This document shows, one piece after another, positions 9,957 to 23,513 of a stretch of 64,000 nucleotides of DNA. How positions within the stretch are numbered: the first letter of the stretch is position 1; each line of letters starts with the position of its first letter. Source of the stretch: an uncultured bacterium. Lineage in GTDB: Bacteria; Acidobacteriota; Thermoanaerobaculia; Thermoanaerobaculales; Thermoanaerobaculaceae. Made by a program: the position numbers and the translations under genes. Below the pieces are notes generated by a model. That model saw only the letters and a list, made by a program, of their open reading frames with translations. It was not told the origin of the DNA and searched no databases. The stretch is from the NCBI GenBank assembly GCA_937924755.1, contig CALEVZ010000037.1, positions 54,015 through 118,014 of the forward strand, written 5' to 3'.

Positions 9957-11702
9957 ATGCACAGAAACCACGGCACCGCGGTTGCCATTCTTGTGTCCAT
10001 ACTAGTGGCGAGCCTCGCCGTTGCCGGCGGCATTACTCGGCGGGGTAGCGCTCCACCGACGATCCAGACGACATTCGGGATCGAGTCGCCGGCGCCCAAC
10101 GAAACTGTCTCGGGAATCGTCACGGTCAAGGGTTTCATCCTGGACCGGCGTGCCGTCTCGTCGATTACCCTGCTCATCGACGGTGCCCCGCTCCATGATG
10201 CCGACCTCAACCAGGCGAGACCTGATGTCCGCTGGAAATACCCCAAGTATCAGGGTGAACCATTTCCCATCGAGCCGGGCTTTAGGACCTCGTTCCTCGC
10301 CTCCAACTTCAGTGATGGCCCGCACACCCTGGCGGTGCGGGTGCGCCTGGCCAGCGGCGAGTCCCTGGTGGTTGGCGAGCGCACGATCTACGTGGACAAT
10401 GGCCGCAATCAAGCCCCCATCGGTGAACTCGACAGCCCGCGCGACCCCGGCGCCTATGGAGCCCACGATCAGATTTCTGGGGTCTTTCCCATCGTCGGCT
10501 GGGCGCTGGACGACACCGGAATCCGCAAACGCAGCACCCCTCCCGGTTGCAACCCGTCCACCGACAAGGACTGCCTCATCCTCGCCGACATCGATGTGAT
10601 GGTGGATAACACGGTGGTAGCTCAGGCGATGTATCCGCTGCCCCGGCCGGATGTGGCCAACGCCTACCCCGACGTGGTGGGTGCGTACAACTCCGGCTTT
10701 ACCATGCACCTGGATACCACCCGCTTTACCAACGGGTTCCACACCATCTCGGTGCGCGCCTGGGACACCCAGGGCGCCAGCCGGATCCTAGGAGAGCGGC
10801 GGGTGTGGATCGAGAACAACTACGGCTCCATCGGTCCTTTTGGCCGGATCGACTGGCCCATGTCCAACGGCCACTTCTTCTCCTGCAACTGCAGCGGGCC
10901 GCCGCCGATCTCCGGGGTGGAGTACGATCCCGAACACCACCTGGATTGGGTCACCGGCTGGGTCATTGACCAAAACGACAACTGGCAATACCAGGGGATC
11001 GTGGATGTCGAGTTGTACTTGAATAACGTTTTGGTCAAACGACACGCCCGCGATTGTGGGTCCCTGGGCACTTCGGTTCCCGCGGGCTGGCAGAACGTCG
11101 TCGCCAACTGTTACGGGCTGTGGGAACGGCCGGATATCATGTATCTGTACCCGCAGTTTCTGTGGGACGCCAAGTATTCCCAGTTCTTCTTCGTCGTGGA
11201 TACTGAGTACTGGCTCCACGCCGGTGTGCTCCGTCAGGGCCTCAACATCCTGGACGTGCGGGTGCGCACCAAGGATCCGCTGCGCCAGCCGGTGCAAATT
11301 GACCGCATCCCCATTGTCGTCGAGTGCAACACCAACGTGGATTACCCGGCCTACGGTGATCTCGAGCGCCCCCAGCCGATGCGGGACATGCGCGGGATGG
11401 AGCTGCTCAAGGGTTGGGTGGTGGACTTCAACTGGGTGACGCAGTTGAAGGTGTGGGTGGATGGTCATCTCGATGGCGTGCTGTCGGAGTACAGCGGCAA
11501 GCTGCGCATGTTGCGCATGGATGTGGAGCTTCGCTATCCGTGGCTTCCTTACCCGCACTCCAGGTACAACGGCTTCGAGTACGGGTTGGACACCACCAAG
11601 TACACCGATGGGGTACACACCCTGGTGCTGGAGGCGGTCGATCGGGCCGGCAACTCCACCTACTGGGTGCAGAGGCCCGTTCGTTTCGATAACCACAACT
11701 GA
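9957..11702 (+). CDS. Secreted protein with four Ig-like repeats sharing an RPDV-x3-YP motif
   Basis: A 581-aa exported protein of unknown function. Residues 1-25 form a signal peptide (positive MHRNHG, hydrophobic core, then ASLAVAGG). The rest consists of four related units of roughly 110-150 aa. Each opens with a phrase like ESPAPNETVSG or LDSPRDPGAYG and later has a segment such as VDGxxL. Each carries the motif R-[PM]-D-[VI]-x3-Y-P: RPDVRWKYP, RPDVANAYP, RPDIMYLYP, RMDVELRYP. A DGPHTLAVR-like strand follows in three of the four units. This fits stacked beta-sandwich domains on the cell surface or in the periplasm. The ATG at 9957 has GGAGG 5 nt upstream. There is no catalytic motif or sorting signal, and a hairpin terminator follows. 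Confidence 0.72.
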   Translation: MHRNHGTAVAILVSILVASLAVAGGITRRGSAPPTIQTTFGIESPAPNETVSGIVTVKGFILDRRAVSSITLLIDGAPLHDADLNQARPDVRWKYPKYQGEPFPIEPGFRTSFLASNFSDGPHTLAVRVRLASGESLVVGERTIYVDNGRNQAPIGELDSPRDPGAYGAHDQISGVFPIVGWALDDTGIRKRSTPPGCNPSTDKDCLILADIDVMVDNTVVAQAMYPLPRPDVANAYPDVVGAYNSGFTMHLDTTRFTNGFHTISVRAWDTQGASRILGERRVWIENNYGSIGPFGRIDWPMSNGHFFSCNCSGPPPISGVEYDPEHHLDWVTGWVIDQNDNWQYQGIVDVELYLNNVLVKRHARDCGSLGTSVPAGWQNVVANCYGLWERPDIMYLYPQFLWDAKYSQFFFVVDTEYWLHAGVLRQGLNILDVRVRTKDPLRQPVQIDRIPIVVECNTNVDYPAYGDLERPQPMRDMRGMELLKGWVVDFNWVTQLKVWVDGHLDGVLSEYSGKLRMLRMDVELRYPWLPYPHSRYNGFEYGLDTTKYTDGVHTLVLEAVDRAGNSTYWVQRPVRFDNHN

Positions 11703-11726
11703 GCAGGCGCTCGGCCTGGATCTCGG

Positions 11727-11752
11727 CCGCCCCGGGTCAGTTCCCGGGGCGG
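11727..11752 (+). terminator. Strong GC hairpin after the repeat-protein gene
   Basis: A perfect 10-bp stem (11727-11736 with 11743-11752) and 6-nt loop lies 25 bp past the stop at 11702. No T-run follows, so it is an incomplete intrinsic terminator. It may simply protect the 3' end. Confidence 0.5.
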
Positions 11753-11845
11753 TGGCCATTCTGGCCGGTATGCCTTACCATGCCGGCCACAGCGGAAGCA
11801 GTGGCGGGCGTCGGGAAGGCTCGCCGCGTCTCGGAGGGAGCAGCG

Positions 11846-12895
11846 ATGCACGCGCTGGTCATGCAGAACCACGGTGGCACCGAACAACTGGTCTTCGCCG
11901 AGGTCCCTCGCCCCCGCCCCGGGGTCGGTGAGGTACTGGTCGAGGTGCGGGCAGCGGCGCTGAACCACCTGGACCTGTTCGTTCTCGCTGGCTTGCCGGG
12001 GCTGCGTTTGGAGATGCCGCACATCGGTGGCGCTGATGGCGCAGGGGTGATTGCCGAGGTGGGGGAGGACGTGACGGGGTGGCGGGTGGGCGACGAGGTG
12101 GTATTCAACCCTGGTCTGTGGTGCGGGCAGTGCGAGTTCTGCCGCCGGGGGGAGGAGTCCCTCTGCGTGAATTACGGCATCCTCGGCGAACACTGCGCCG
12201 GGACCTTCGCCGAGTTCGTAAAGGTGCCGGCGGTAGCGCTGGCCCGCCGGCCGGCTCACCTGAGCTGGCCCGAGGCGGCGGCGTTCCCCCTCACCTTCCT
12301 GACGGCGTGGCGCATGCTGGTGACGCGGGCGCGGCTGGCCGCCGGGGAAACCGTCCTGATTCACGGGATCGGGGGCGGGGTGGCACTGGCGGCACTCGCC
12401 ATTGCGGTTCGCCTCGGGGCGGAGGTCATCGTGACCTCGGGGAGCGAGGAGAAACTGCGTCGCGCCAGGGAGATGGGTGCGAAGGCGACGATCAATTACG
12501 CCTCCCAGGACGTAGTCCGGGAGGTCAAAGGGCTCACCGGTAAGCGGGGTGTGGATGTGGTGGTGGAAACCGCGGGCGCGGCGACCTGGATGGCGTCCCT
12601 GCGCAGTGCGGCCCGGGGAGGCCGGATCGTTACCTGCGGGGCCACCACCGGCCCCAACCCGGCGGAGGAGGTTCGCCTCGTCTTCTGGAATCAGCTGTCC
12701 ATCCTGGGCTCCACCATGGGCAGCGTGCGTGACTGGGAGGGGGTGGTGCGGGCCATCGACGAGTGGGCCCTGCGACCCGTGGTGGATTCGGTGCTGCCGC
12801 TGGCGCAGGGGCGCGCCGCCTACGAGCGTATGGCGCAGGGCGGCCAGTTTGGTAAGATCGTGCTGGCCACGGCCGCCGGCGAGGTGGCCGCCTAG
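11846..12895 (+). CDS. Zinc-binding alcohol dehydrogenase family (MDR) oxidoreductase
   Basis: A 349-aa medium-chain dehydrogenase/reductase. The N-terminal GroES-like domain has NHLDLFVLAG where classical alcohol dehydrogenases carry the catalytic-zinc Cys, so the catalytic zinc is probably absent. The structural zinc lobe with four Cys (WCGQCEFCRRGEESLC, about residues 92-107) is intact. The nucleotide-binding stretch HGIGGGVALAALAIA is in the Rossmann half. This combination occurs in enoyl/acryloyl-CoA reductase and quinone-oxidoreductase-like MDR enzymes. The ATG at 11846 has GGAGGGAG upstream; in-frame earlier codons lack support. It is followed after 15 bp by pcnB. Confidence 0.83.
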   Translation: MHALVMQNHGGTEQLVFAEVPRPRPGVGEVLVEVRAAALNHLDLFVLAGLPGLRLEMPHIGGADGAGVIAEVGEDVTGWRVGDEVVFNPGLWCGQCEFCRRGEESLCVNYGILGEHCAGTFAEFVKVPAVALARRPAHLSWPEAAAFPLTFLTAWRMLVTRARLAAGETVLIHGIGGGVALAALAIAVRLGAEVIVTSGSEEKLRRAREMGAKATINYASQDVVREVKGLTGKRGVDVVVETAGAATWMASLRSAARGGRIVTCGATTGPNPAEEVRLVFWNQLSILGSTMGSVRDWEGVVRAIDEWALRPVVDSVLPLAQGRAAYERMAQGGQFGKIVLATAAGEVAA

Positions 12896-12910
12896 GGAGC
12901 CGATCATCGA

Positions 12911-17615
<4,705 letters not shown>

Positions 17616-17628
17616 CTGGGAGGTTCTC

Positions 17629-17844
17629 GTGGATTTACCTCAGGATGTCTTCGTCTACTCGCAGATCCTCAGCCTGTCCGGGACGCAGGGAACGCTGATC
17701 GCGATCCGTCCCGAGGGCTACTACGAGCTTCGCCTCATCAGCAAGGGCAGGCCCCACGTTGCTTTGCTGCCGATCGCCCAAACCGGGCTGGTGGCGGTGG
17801 AACCCGAACCGGATATCGCTATGGAGTCGGCGATTGAACGGTAG
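17629..17844 (+). CDS. Small hypothetical protein (71 aa)
   Basis: I do not recognise a family. A GTG at 17629 follows GGGAGG by 5 nt and only 13 bp after the response-regulator stop, so it is probably the last gene of that operon. The product (starting MDLPQDVFVYSQ) has alternating hydrophobic residues such as GTLIAIRPEGYYELRLIS, suggesting a small beta-rich fold, and no Cys. Its last 26 bp overlap the 3' end of the convergent NUDIX gene. Confidence 0.6.
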   Translation: MDLPQDVFVYSQILSLSGTQGTLIAIRPEGYYELRLISKGRPHVALLPIAQTGLVAVEPEPDIAMESAIER

Positions 17845-18265
17845 CGTCGACGGCCTCCCTGGCCGACGGGAAGCCGGCGTCGGCCAGGATGGAGGCGTGG
17901 TCGAAGGCCAGGCGAATGTCGGTGAGGTCGGAAAACCACCGGGCGTCGGCGGCGTCATCTCCCCCCAGCGGAGTGCTGCCCCGGGGGCGGCAGAGAAACA
18001 CCACCGAGACGGTGTGAAAGCGCGGGTCCCGCTGGGGATCCGAGTAAACACCCAGCAGCTCCACGATGTCCACCTCCAGGCCGGTTTCCTCCCGCGCCTC
18101 GCGTAGGCAGGCCTCGGCGATCGTTTCACCCACTTCCACGAAGCCGCCGGGCAGAGCCCAGTGCCCGGCAAAGGGGTCCCGCCCCCGCTGGATGAGCAAC
18201 ACCCCCCGCCAAGGATCGGCGATCAGGGCGTCGACGGTGAGCGCGGGCGTCGTCGGGACGGGCAT
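17819..18265 (-). CDS. NUDIX hydrolase, ADP-ribose pyrophosphatase-like
   Basis: A 148-aa Nudix protein hydrolysing a nucleoside diphosphate linked to another group. The Nudix box is complete: G-x5-E-x7-REUxEExGU as GGFVEVGETIAEACLREARE then ETGLEV (about residues 40-65). The upstream WALPGG and the downstream GVYSDPQRDPRFHTVSVVF phrase are typical of the ADP-ribose/8-oxo-dGTP pyrophosphatase group. A TATCAT at 18286-18291 (minus strand) followed by GGGAG gives a conventional leader, unlike the neighbouring mutY start. Confidence 0.86.
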   Translation of the reverse strand: MPVPTTPALTVDALIADPWRGVLLIQRGRDPFAGHWALPGGFVEVGETIAEACLREAREETGLEVDIVELLGVYSDPQRDPRFHTVSVVFLCRPRGSTPLGGDDAADARWFSDLTDIRLAFDHASILADAGFPSAREAVDATVQSPTP

Positions 18266-18296
18266 GGGCGGTTCTCCCGCACGGTATGATACCGCC

Positions 18297-19382
18297 TCAC
18301 GCGGAGCGGTAGCTGACCGGAAGGCCGAGCTCGGTCAGGAGCGGGCAGCAGGCGAGGGAGAGCTTGTGCGTCAGCGAGGAGGTGGCGACCCCCGGATCGT
18401 CCGGGGGCACCCACGCCAGTTCCGAGTTTTCGGCCACCTGGGTGAGGTCACATTTGGCGAGAAATGGGAAGACGGTGATGTCCCGATGGGTGATGGAGTG
18501 GGAAATTGGTTTGCCGGGGGTGAGGCGGGCCTCCAGTCCGAGGGTGTTCAGCAGCGCCGCGGCCGCCGCCTTGGGTTCCTGACTGTCCACCAGCTCCCGG
18601 ATGGGGGGCAACCAGAGGCCACTCAGGAGCTGCCCCTCGCCGCGGCGATGCAGTAGGACGCGTCCGTCACGGCGGACCAGCCAGAGGGCAACCCAACGGT
18701 GGGTTTCGCGCGGACGACGGGAGCTGGGGAGAGGATAACGGTCGCTGGCGTTGCTGGCGTGCGCTGCACAAATCGCCGCCAGGGGGCAGCGGTCGCACGA
18801 CGGGAGCTTGGGCCGGCAGATGCGGGCGCCCAACTCCATGAGGGCTTCGAAGGTCGCTGGGGTCGGCGCGTGGCGGTGCAGCTGCCGCGCCCAGCGCTCC
18901 GCCTCGCGGCGGAGGCGCACGCTGCTCGCAGGCGCGTTGAGGGCCAGCACGCGGGCGGCGACGCGAGTGACGTTGCCGTCCACCGGTGGATCGCTGCCGC
19001 CGAAGGAAAACGCGGCCAGGGCGGCGGCGGTGTAGGGACCGAGGCCGGGGAGGGCGTGCAGCGTTTCTCTGGTGGTGGGCCAGGCCCCGGCGGCGTGGAT
19101 GGCCCGCGCCGCGGCATGGAGAGCACGTGCCCGGCGGTAGTACCCCAGGCCACTCCAGGCGGCCAGCACCTCGGCCTCCGTGGCCTTTGCCAGCGCCTCG
19201 AGTGTGGGGAAGTTCTCCACGAAGCGCCGAAACAGAGGAGTAACCCGATGCACCTGCGTCTGTTGCAGCATGACCTCGGAGAGCAGCACGAGATAGGGGT
19301 CGCGGGGGAATGGCGTGCGCCACGGCAACTGACGCTGCTGGGCCATGAACCACCGCAGCAGTTCGACCCCCGGTCGAAGCAT
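18297..19382 (-). CDS. mutY: A/G-specific adenine glycosylase MutY
   Basis: Removes adenine mispaired with 8-oxoguanine. At 361 aa it has the catalytic Glu in LLSEVMLQQTQV, the helix-hairpin-helix LPGLGPYTAAAL and catalytic Asp in VDGNVTRVAAR, and the [4Fe-4S] ligands C-x6-C-x2-C-x5-C (CRPKLPSCDRCPLAAIC). A C-terminal NUDIX-like 8-oxoG recognition domain begins near residue 235. The ATG at 19382 has no ribosome binding site. TACACT ends exactly 6 nt before it, suggesting a leaderless transcript. It is divergent from the DnaC-like gene. Confidence 0.95.
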   Translation of the reverse strand: MLRPGVELLRWFMAQQRQLPWRTPFPRDPYLVLLSEVMLQQTQVHRVTPLFRRFVENFPTLEALAKATEAEVLAAWSGLGYYRRARALHAAARAIHAAGAWPTTRETLHALPGLGPYTAAALAAFSFGGSDPPVDGNVTRVAARVLALNAPASSVRLRREAERWARQLHRHAPTPATFEALMELGARICRPKLPSCDRCPLAAICAAHASNASDRYPLPSSRRPRETHRWVALWLVRRDGRVLLHRRGEGQLLSGLWLPPIRELVDSQEPKAAAAALLNTLGLEARLTPGKPISHSITHRDITVFPFLAKCDLTQVAENSELAWVPPDDPGVATSSLTHKLSLACCPLLTELGLPVSYRSA

Positions 19383-19388
19383 CCCAGT

Positions 19389-19460
19389 AGTGTAGGGCGC
19401 CCCGTGGCTGCCGACGGTGGCCGAAAGCTTCCCCGAGCTGGCCACACGAAAGGCTACAAT
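19389..19460. promoter_or_regulatory. Back-to-back leaderless-type -10 boxes (mutY / dnaC-like)
   Basis: The minus-strand TACACT (19389-19394) is 6 nt from the mutY ATG at 19382. The plus-strand TACAAT (19455-19460) is 6 nt from the ATG at 19467. No Shine-Dalgarno sequence precedes either start, and no convincing -35 was found 17 bp away. Confidence 0.5.
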
Positions 19461-19466
19461 GGCGCC

Positions 19467-20252
19467 ATGGCGGAGCAGGAGAAGGCGGTATGCGCCTCGT
19501 GCGGCGGCAGCGGATGGCGGATCGAGCGGCGGGAGGGGTATGAGTTTGCCTCCCCTTGCCCGTGCCGCGGCCAGCGTGAGCCGGAAAGGCTGCTGCGCGC
19601 CGCCGGGATCCCCGAGCGGTACCTGCACTGCACGGTGGAGTCGTTCAAGCTGTGGGATCCGGGGAATCCCTCCCTGGGGCGGGCCAAGAAACTGACCCAG
19701 GAGTTCATCGACGAATTCCCCGTTCGCCAGCGCGGCTTGCTTTACTATGGCAGTTCGGGCACGGGGAAGACCCACCTGGCGGTGGCGGCGTTGCGCGAGC
19801 TGATCCTTCACAAGGGGGTGCGCGGGCGCTACGTCAATCTCCTGGAGCTGGTGCAGCGCCTGATGATGGCCTTCGACGCCGGCGGGGCGGCCCGCCAGGA
19901 CATCCTCGAGCCGGTCATCGAGGCCGACGTGCTGGTGCTGGACGAGCTGGGCGCCGGCAAGGTGACCCCCTGGGTGCTGGACCTCCTCTATTACGTCATC
20001 AACTCCCGCTACATGAGCCAGCGCATCACCCTGTGCACCACCAACTACAAGGATGGTGCGGCGGTGGAGGCGGAGCTGCCCCCGGATCTGACGGCCAACC
20101 AGTACCGCGCTGCCATCATGGCGCGGGAGACGCTGGCGGACCGCATCGGCGTTCCCCTGCGCTCGCGTCTTTACGAGATGTGCGAGGAGATCTGGCTGCA
20201 GGGGCGCGACTACAGGCAGGCGAGGGTGGTGCGCCAGGGGCGTCGGGCGTGA
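19467..20252 (+). CDS. DnaC/IstB-like AAA+ ATPase
   Basis: A 261-aa ATPase resembling helicase-loader DnaC/DnaI. An N-terminal zinc-ribbon-like segment (CASCGGSGW ... CPCRG) precedes the AAA+ core with Walker A GSSGTGKTH, Walker B DVLVLDELGAG and an arginine-rich end. The sensor-1 segment TLCTTNY follows. There is no transposase beside it, which argues against an IstB of an insertion sequence and for a chromosomal helicase loader. The start ATG lies 6 nt after TACAAT. Its stop overlaps the SpoIID-like GTG start. Confidence 0.82.
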   Translation: MAEQEKAVCASCGGSGWRIERREGYEFASPCPCRGQREPERLLRAAGIPERYLHCTVESFKLWDPGNPSLGRAKKLTQEFIDEFPVRQRGLLYYGSSGTGKTHLAVAALRELILHKGVRGRYVNLLELVQRLMMAFDAGGAARQDILEPVIEADVLVLDELGAGKVTPWVLDLLYYVINSRYMSQRITLCTTNYKDGAAVEAELPPDLTANQYRAAIMARETLADRIGVPLRSRLYEMCEEIWLQGRDYRQARVVRQGRRA

Positions 20253-22369
20253 AGGTCGGGGTTACCCCTCGATTGCTTTGGGTGGGGGTAGCCCTGCTGA
20301 TGCCGATGGCCATGGGGGGAGGGCCGGCGCGCGGGGGAGCGGTCAGCGCTCAGGGACTGCCCGAGCCGCTGCCGCCGGTGGTCACGCCGACGGTCGCCCC
20401 GAGGACGGGTGCTGCGGAGCCGGTCGGCGGGTTGACGAGGCAGGTGCTCCCCGCCCTGGTGCAGGAGGTACGCGCGCGGCGTGCCGATCTGCGGGCGCCC
20501 CTGGTGCGGGTTGTGCTGTCGGCACCCCAGCCGCCGGTACTGCCGGAACCGGGGCGGCGGTACGTGGCGTGGTTCGCCGGCGCGGTGGAGGTGGTGCGCG
20601 GACCGATCACGGTGCGGGCGGAGGGCGAGGAGAGGCCGGGCTTGCAGGTAGGGGCCTTCCGCACCCGCGAGAACGCCGAGGCCGAGGCAGAGCGGCTCGC
20701 CCGCGCCGGCTTCGAGGCCTCGGTGCGAGCCGGGGAGGGCGGGCTTTTCCGGGTCATCGTGGTGGCTCGCCGGGGGGAGAACGCCGAGATGCTGCGGGCC
20801 CGGCTGGCGGCATCCGGCCTTCGCTCCGCGGTCCGGGCGGAAGGGGGGGGGAGCGAGCTGGTGTTGACCGGGGAGGGGGGCGTGCGAGTGCGCGGGCGGG
20901 AACTACGGTTGGTGCCCTTCGACGCCGATCCGGTTCGCCTCGGGGAGCGCGCCTATCGCGGCGAGTTCGTACTGACCCCGGCTCCCCATGGGGTACAGGT
21001 GGTCAACGTGCTCCACCTGGAGGAGTATCTGCGGGGAGTGGTGCCGGCGGAGATGGGGCCGCGCAGCTTCCCGGAGCTGGAGGCACTGAAGGCGCAGGCG
21101 GTGGCGGCGCGCACCTACACGGTGGCCCACCTGGGCGGCGGCGGTGCGTCGGGCTATGACATCTGCGATACCCAGTCGTGTCAGGTGTACGGCGGCGCCG
21201 GGATGGAGCACCCGCTGTCGGACGAGGCAGTGCGGATGACCGCAGGGTTGATCGCCACCTTCGGGGGGGCGCCCATCGACGCCATGTACCACTCCACCTG
21301 CGGCGGCCACACCGAGACGGCGGCCGAACAATTTCCCAGACGGGCGGCGCCGTACCTGGTGGGGGTGCCGTGCCGCGGGGAGACGGCGGTGACCGTGGGC
21401 ACCCCCTCGGCGGGCGGGGCGTGGGTGGACGGGGTGGGGAGGCTGGCCGAGGTGGCCAGGCGCACGGCCGCCGCCGCCGGGGCGCCGGCCGAGGCCGGGG
21501 CGCTGGCGGCCGCGCTCGCGGGAGGCGCCCGGTGGAGCGCCGGGCGGGAGGGACTGGCGGCGGTGTTCGGCCTCGCCGAATCGTCGCTGCTGCTGCAGGA
21601 GGCCGCGCGAATCCGAGAGAACTGGCTGGATGATCTGCTGGCCCTCGCCCGCCTGGAACTCCCGCCGGCTGCGGGCGGGGGGAGGGAGCACGAGGAGTTG
21701 CTGGCGCTGGTGGTGCGCGTGGCCCAGCTTGCCGGCGTCGTGCGGGAGGTGAGCGGGCGAGTGGCCTCCAGCGGCGAGTTCGTGGCCGACGATGGGACCC
21801 GCTACCCCCTGGCTGGCGGCCAGGTGAGCATGATGGCGCGCCGCGGTGGAGCGTGGCGGGTGGGTGGTGTTACCACTCTGCCGGGAGCTCCGGCAACCTT
21901 GTGGCTCGCGGGTGGGCGACCATTACTGGCGGAGGTGGAGGTTCTGGCCGCGGCGGACGAGTCGTCCTCCTGGTCGTGGTGGAGCCGGGAGTTCAGCGCC
22001 GCCGAGGTGGCCAGGGCGTGTGAGATGGCGGGGGTGGAGCGGCTGGAGGTGGTCCGGCGCAGCGCCTCGGGGCGCGTGGCTGTCCTCGCCCTGCACCGGG
22101 GCAGGGAGCGTAAGGAAATGCGTGGCATCGACTTCCGCTACGCCTTGGGGCTGCCGGACAACCGCTTCGTGGTGCTGCCGTTGACGCGGGGGAGGGAAGT
22201 TATCTTCCGGTTTCTGGGCCGCGGCTGGGGACACGGAGTGGGCATGTGCCAGAACGGGGCGTTTGGCCTGGCGCGGGGCGGGGCCAGCTTTCAGGAGATC
22301 TTGAAGACCTATTACCGAGGTATCGAGGTGGTTCGCTGGCAGGGCAGCAGCCCTGCGGGAGGGGTGTGA
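20249..22369 (+). CDS. SpoIID/LytB-domain protein with SPOR domain
   Basis: A 706-aa exported protein. Residues 1-35 form a signal peptide ending near GGAVSAQ. A SPOR-type peptidoglycan-binding domain lies at about 131-195 ([19 protein letters not shown]). From about residue 210 the SpoIID/LytB region begins, with [12 protein letters not shown], the [12 protein letters not shown] signature, the CGGHTE segment and the closing [15 protein letters not shown]. SpoIID proteins are lytic transglycosylases acting on stripped glycan strands. Non-sporulating bacteria use relatives in cell-wall remodelling, and the SPOR domain points to septal glycan. The middle section (about 390-520) is longer than in the Bacillus protein. 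It overlaps neighbours on both sides by 1-4 nt. Confidence 0.86.
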   Translation: MKVGVTPRLLWVGVALLMPMAMGGGPARGGAVSAQGLPEPLPPVVTPTVAPRTGAAEPVGGLTRQVLPALVQEVRARRADLRAPLVRVVLSAPQPPVLPEPGRRYVAWFAGAVEVVRGPITVRAEGEERPGLQVGAFRTRENAEAEAERLARAGFEASVRAGEGGLFRVIVVARRGENAEMLRARLAASGLRSAVRAEGGGSELVLTGEGGVRVRGRELRLVPFDADPVRLGERAYRGEFVLTPAPHGVQVVNVLHLEEYLRGVVPAEMGPRSFPELEALKAQAVAARTYTVAHLGGGGASGYDICDTQSCQVYGGAGMEHPLSDEAVRMTAGLIATFGGAPIDAMYHSTCGGHTETAAEQFPRRAAPYLVGVPCRGETAVTVGTPSAGGAWVDGVGRLAEVARRTAAAAGAPAEAGALAAALAGGARWSAGREGLAAVFGLAESSLLLQEAARIRENWLDDLLALARLELPPAAGGGREHEELLALVVRVAQLAGVVREVSGRVASSGEFVADDGTRYPLAGGQVSMMARRGGAWRVGGVTTLPGAPATLWLAGGRPLLAEVEVLAAADESSSWSWWSREFSAAEVARACEMAGVERLEVVRRSASGRVAVLALHRGRERKEMRGIDFRYALGLPDNRFVVLPLTRGREVIFRFLGRGWGHGVGMCQNGAFGLARGGASFQEILKTYYRGIEVVRWQGSSPAGGV

Positions 22370-23511
22370 TGGCGGCAATGGCCGACGACAGCGTGGCGAG
22401 CGTCAGGGAAATGGTCCGCGAGTTCGCGCGGCGAGAGCTGGCACCCCATGTGCGGGAGTGGGACGAGGCCTCGTTCTTTCCCGCCGAGGTCTTTCGTCAG
22501 CTGGGAGAGCTGGGCATGCTGGGGGTGCTGGTCCCGGAGGAGTACGGCGGAGCGGGTCTCGATTACCGCCACTACGTCACCATCGTGGCCGAGCTGGCCG
22601 CCGTGGAACCTGGCGTGGCGCTCTCGGTGGCGGCACACAACTCACTGTGCACCAACCATATTCTGCTCTTCGGCAGCGACGAGCAGAAGCGCCAGTGGCT
22701 GCCTCGCCTGGCCCGGGGAGAGGTGCTGGGGGCGTGGGGGTTGACCGAGCCGGGGGCGGGCTCCGACGCTGGCGGTACCCGGACCACCGCCCGGCGGGAG
22801 GTGGACGGCTGGGTGATCAACGGTGCCAAGAATTTCATTACCCACGCCACCGTTGGCGGCGTGGCGGTGCTCACCGCCCGCACCGCGCCCGGGAGTGATC
22901 ACCGCGGCATCTCCGCCTTCCTGGTGCCCCTCGACACCCGCGGGGTGGTGCGGGGCAAGAAGGAGGACAAGGTGGGGATGCGGGTGTCGGATACCTCCTC
23001 CCTGATCCTCGAGGACGTACGTCTACCCGCCGACGCCCTGGTCGGTGCCGAGGGGGAAGGGTTCGTGCAGGCGATGGAAGTGTTGGATGGGGGGCGCATC
23101 TCCATCGCCGCGCTGGGGCTGGGGATCGCCCGGGGGGCGCTGCAGGCGGCGCTGAGCTACGCCCGCCAGCGGCACCAGTTCGGGCGTCCCATCGCCTCTT
23201 TCCAGGGTATCCAGTTCAAGCTGGCCGACATGTCGGTGCTGGTGAGCGCCGCCGAGTTGCTCACCTTCCGCGCCGCCGAGGCCAAGGACGCCGGGGAAAA
23301 GACCACCCGCCTGTCTTCGGAAGCGAAGCTGTTCGCCAGTGAGGCGGCGGTGCGCGTGGCCGAGGAGGCGGTGCAGATTCACGGGGGCTACGGCTACACC
23401 AAAGATTACCCGGTGGAGAAGCTGTGGCGCGACGCCAAGCTGTGCACCATCGGCGAGGGCACCTCGGAAATCCAGCGCCTGGTGATCGCGCGGCAGTTGC
23501 TAGGGGAGTGA
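22369..23511 (+). CDS. Acyl-CoA dehydrogenase, short/medium-chain type
   Basis: A 380-aa flavoenzyme of standard length that oxidises acyl-CoA and passes electrons to [15 protein letters not shown] is the substrate/FAD loop, [18 protein letters not shown] is the second signature, and the base Glu is in [10 protein letters not shown] near the C terminus. The start ATG overlaps the SpoIID-like stop by 1 nt (TGATG). Directly downstream are meaB and methylmalonyl-CoA epimerase. That points to propionate or branched-chain acyl-CoA breakdown feeding methylmalonyl-CoA, which is inference from context. Confidence 0.94.
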   Translation: MAAMADDSVASVREMVREFARRELAPHVREWDEASFFPAEVFRQLGELGMLGVLVPEEYGGAGLDYRHYVTIVAELAAVEPGVALSVAAHNSLCTNHILLFGSDEQKRQWLPRLARGEVLGAWGLTEPGAGSDAGGTRTTARREVDGWVINGAKNFITHATVGGVAVLTARTAPGSDHRGISAFLVPLDTRGVVRGKKEDKVGMRVSDTSSLILEDVRLPADALVGAEGEGFVQAMEVLDGGRISIAALGLGIARGALQAALSYARQRHQFGRPIASFQGIQFKLADMSVLVSAAELLTFRAAEAKDAGEKTTRLSSEAKLFASEAAVRVAEEAVQIHGGYGYTKDYPVEKLWRDAKLCTIGEGTSEIQRLVIARQLLGE

Positions 23512-23513
23512 CA

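Noticed and set aside
19467..20252. IstB of an IS21-type insertion sequence
   Set aside because: No istA transposase, inverted repeats or target duplication nearby; the N-terminal zinc-ribbon fits a chromosomal helicase loader better.
20249..22369. Evidence for endospore formation from the SpoIID-like gene
   Set aside because: SpoIID/LytB relatives occur widely in non-sporulating bacteria; a SPOR domain and no other sporulation gene point to cell-wall remodelling.
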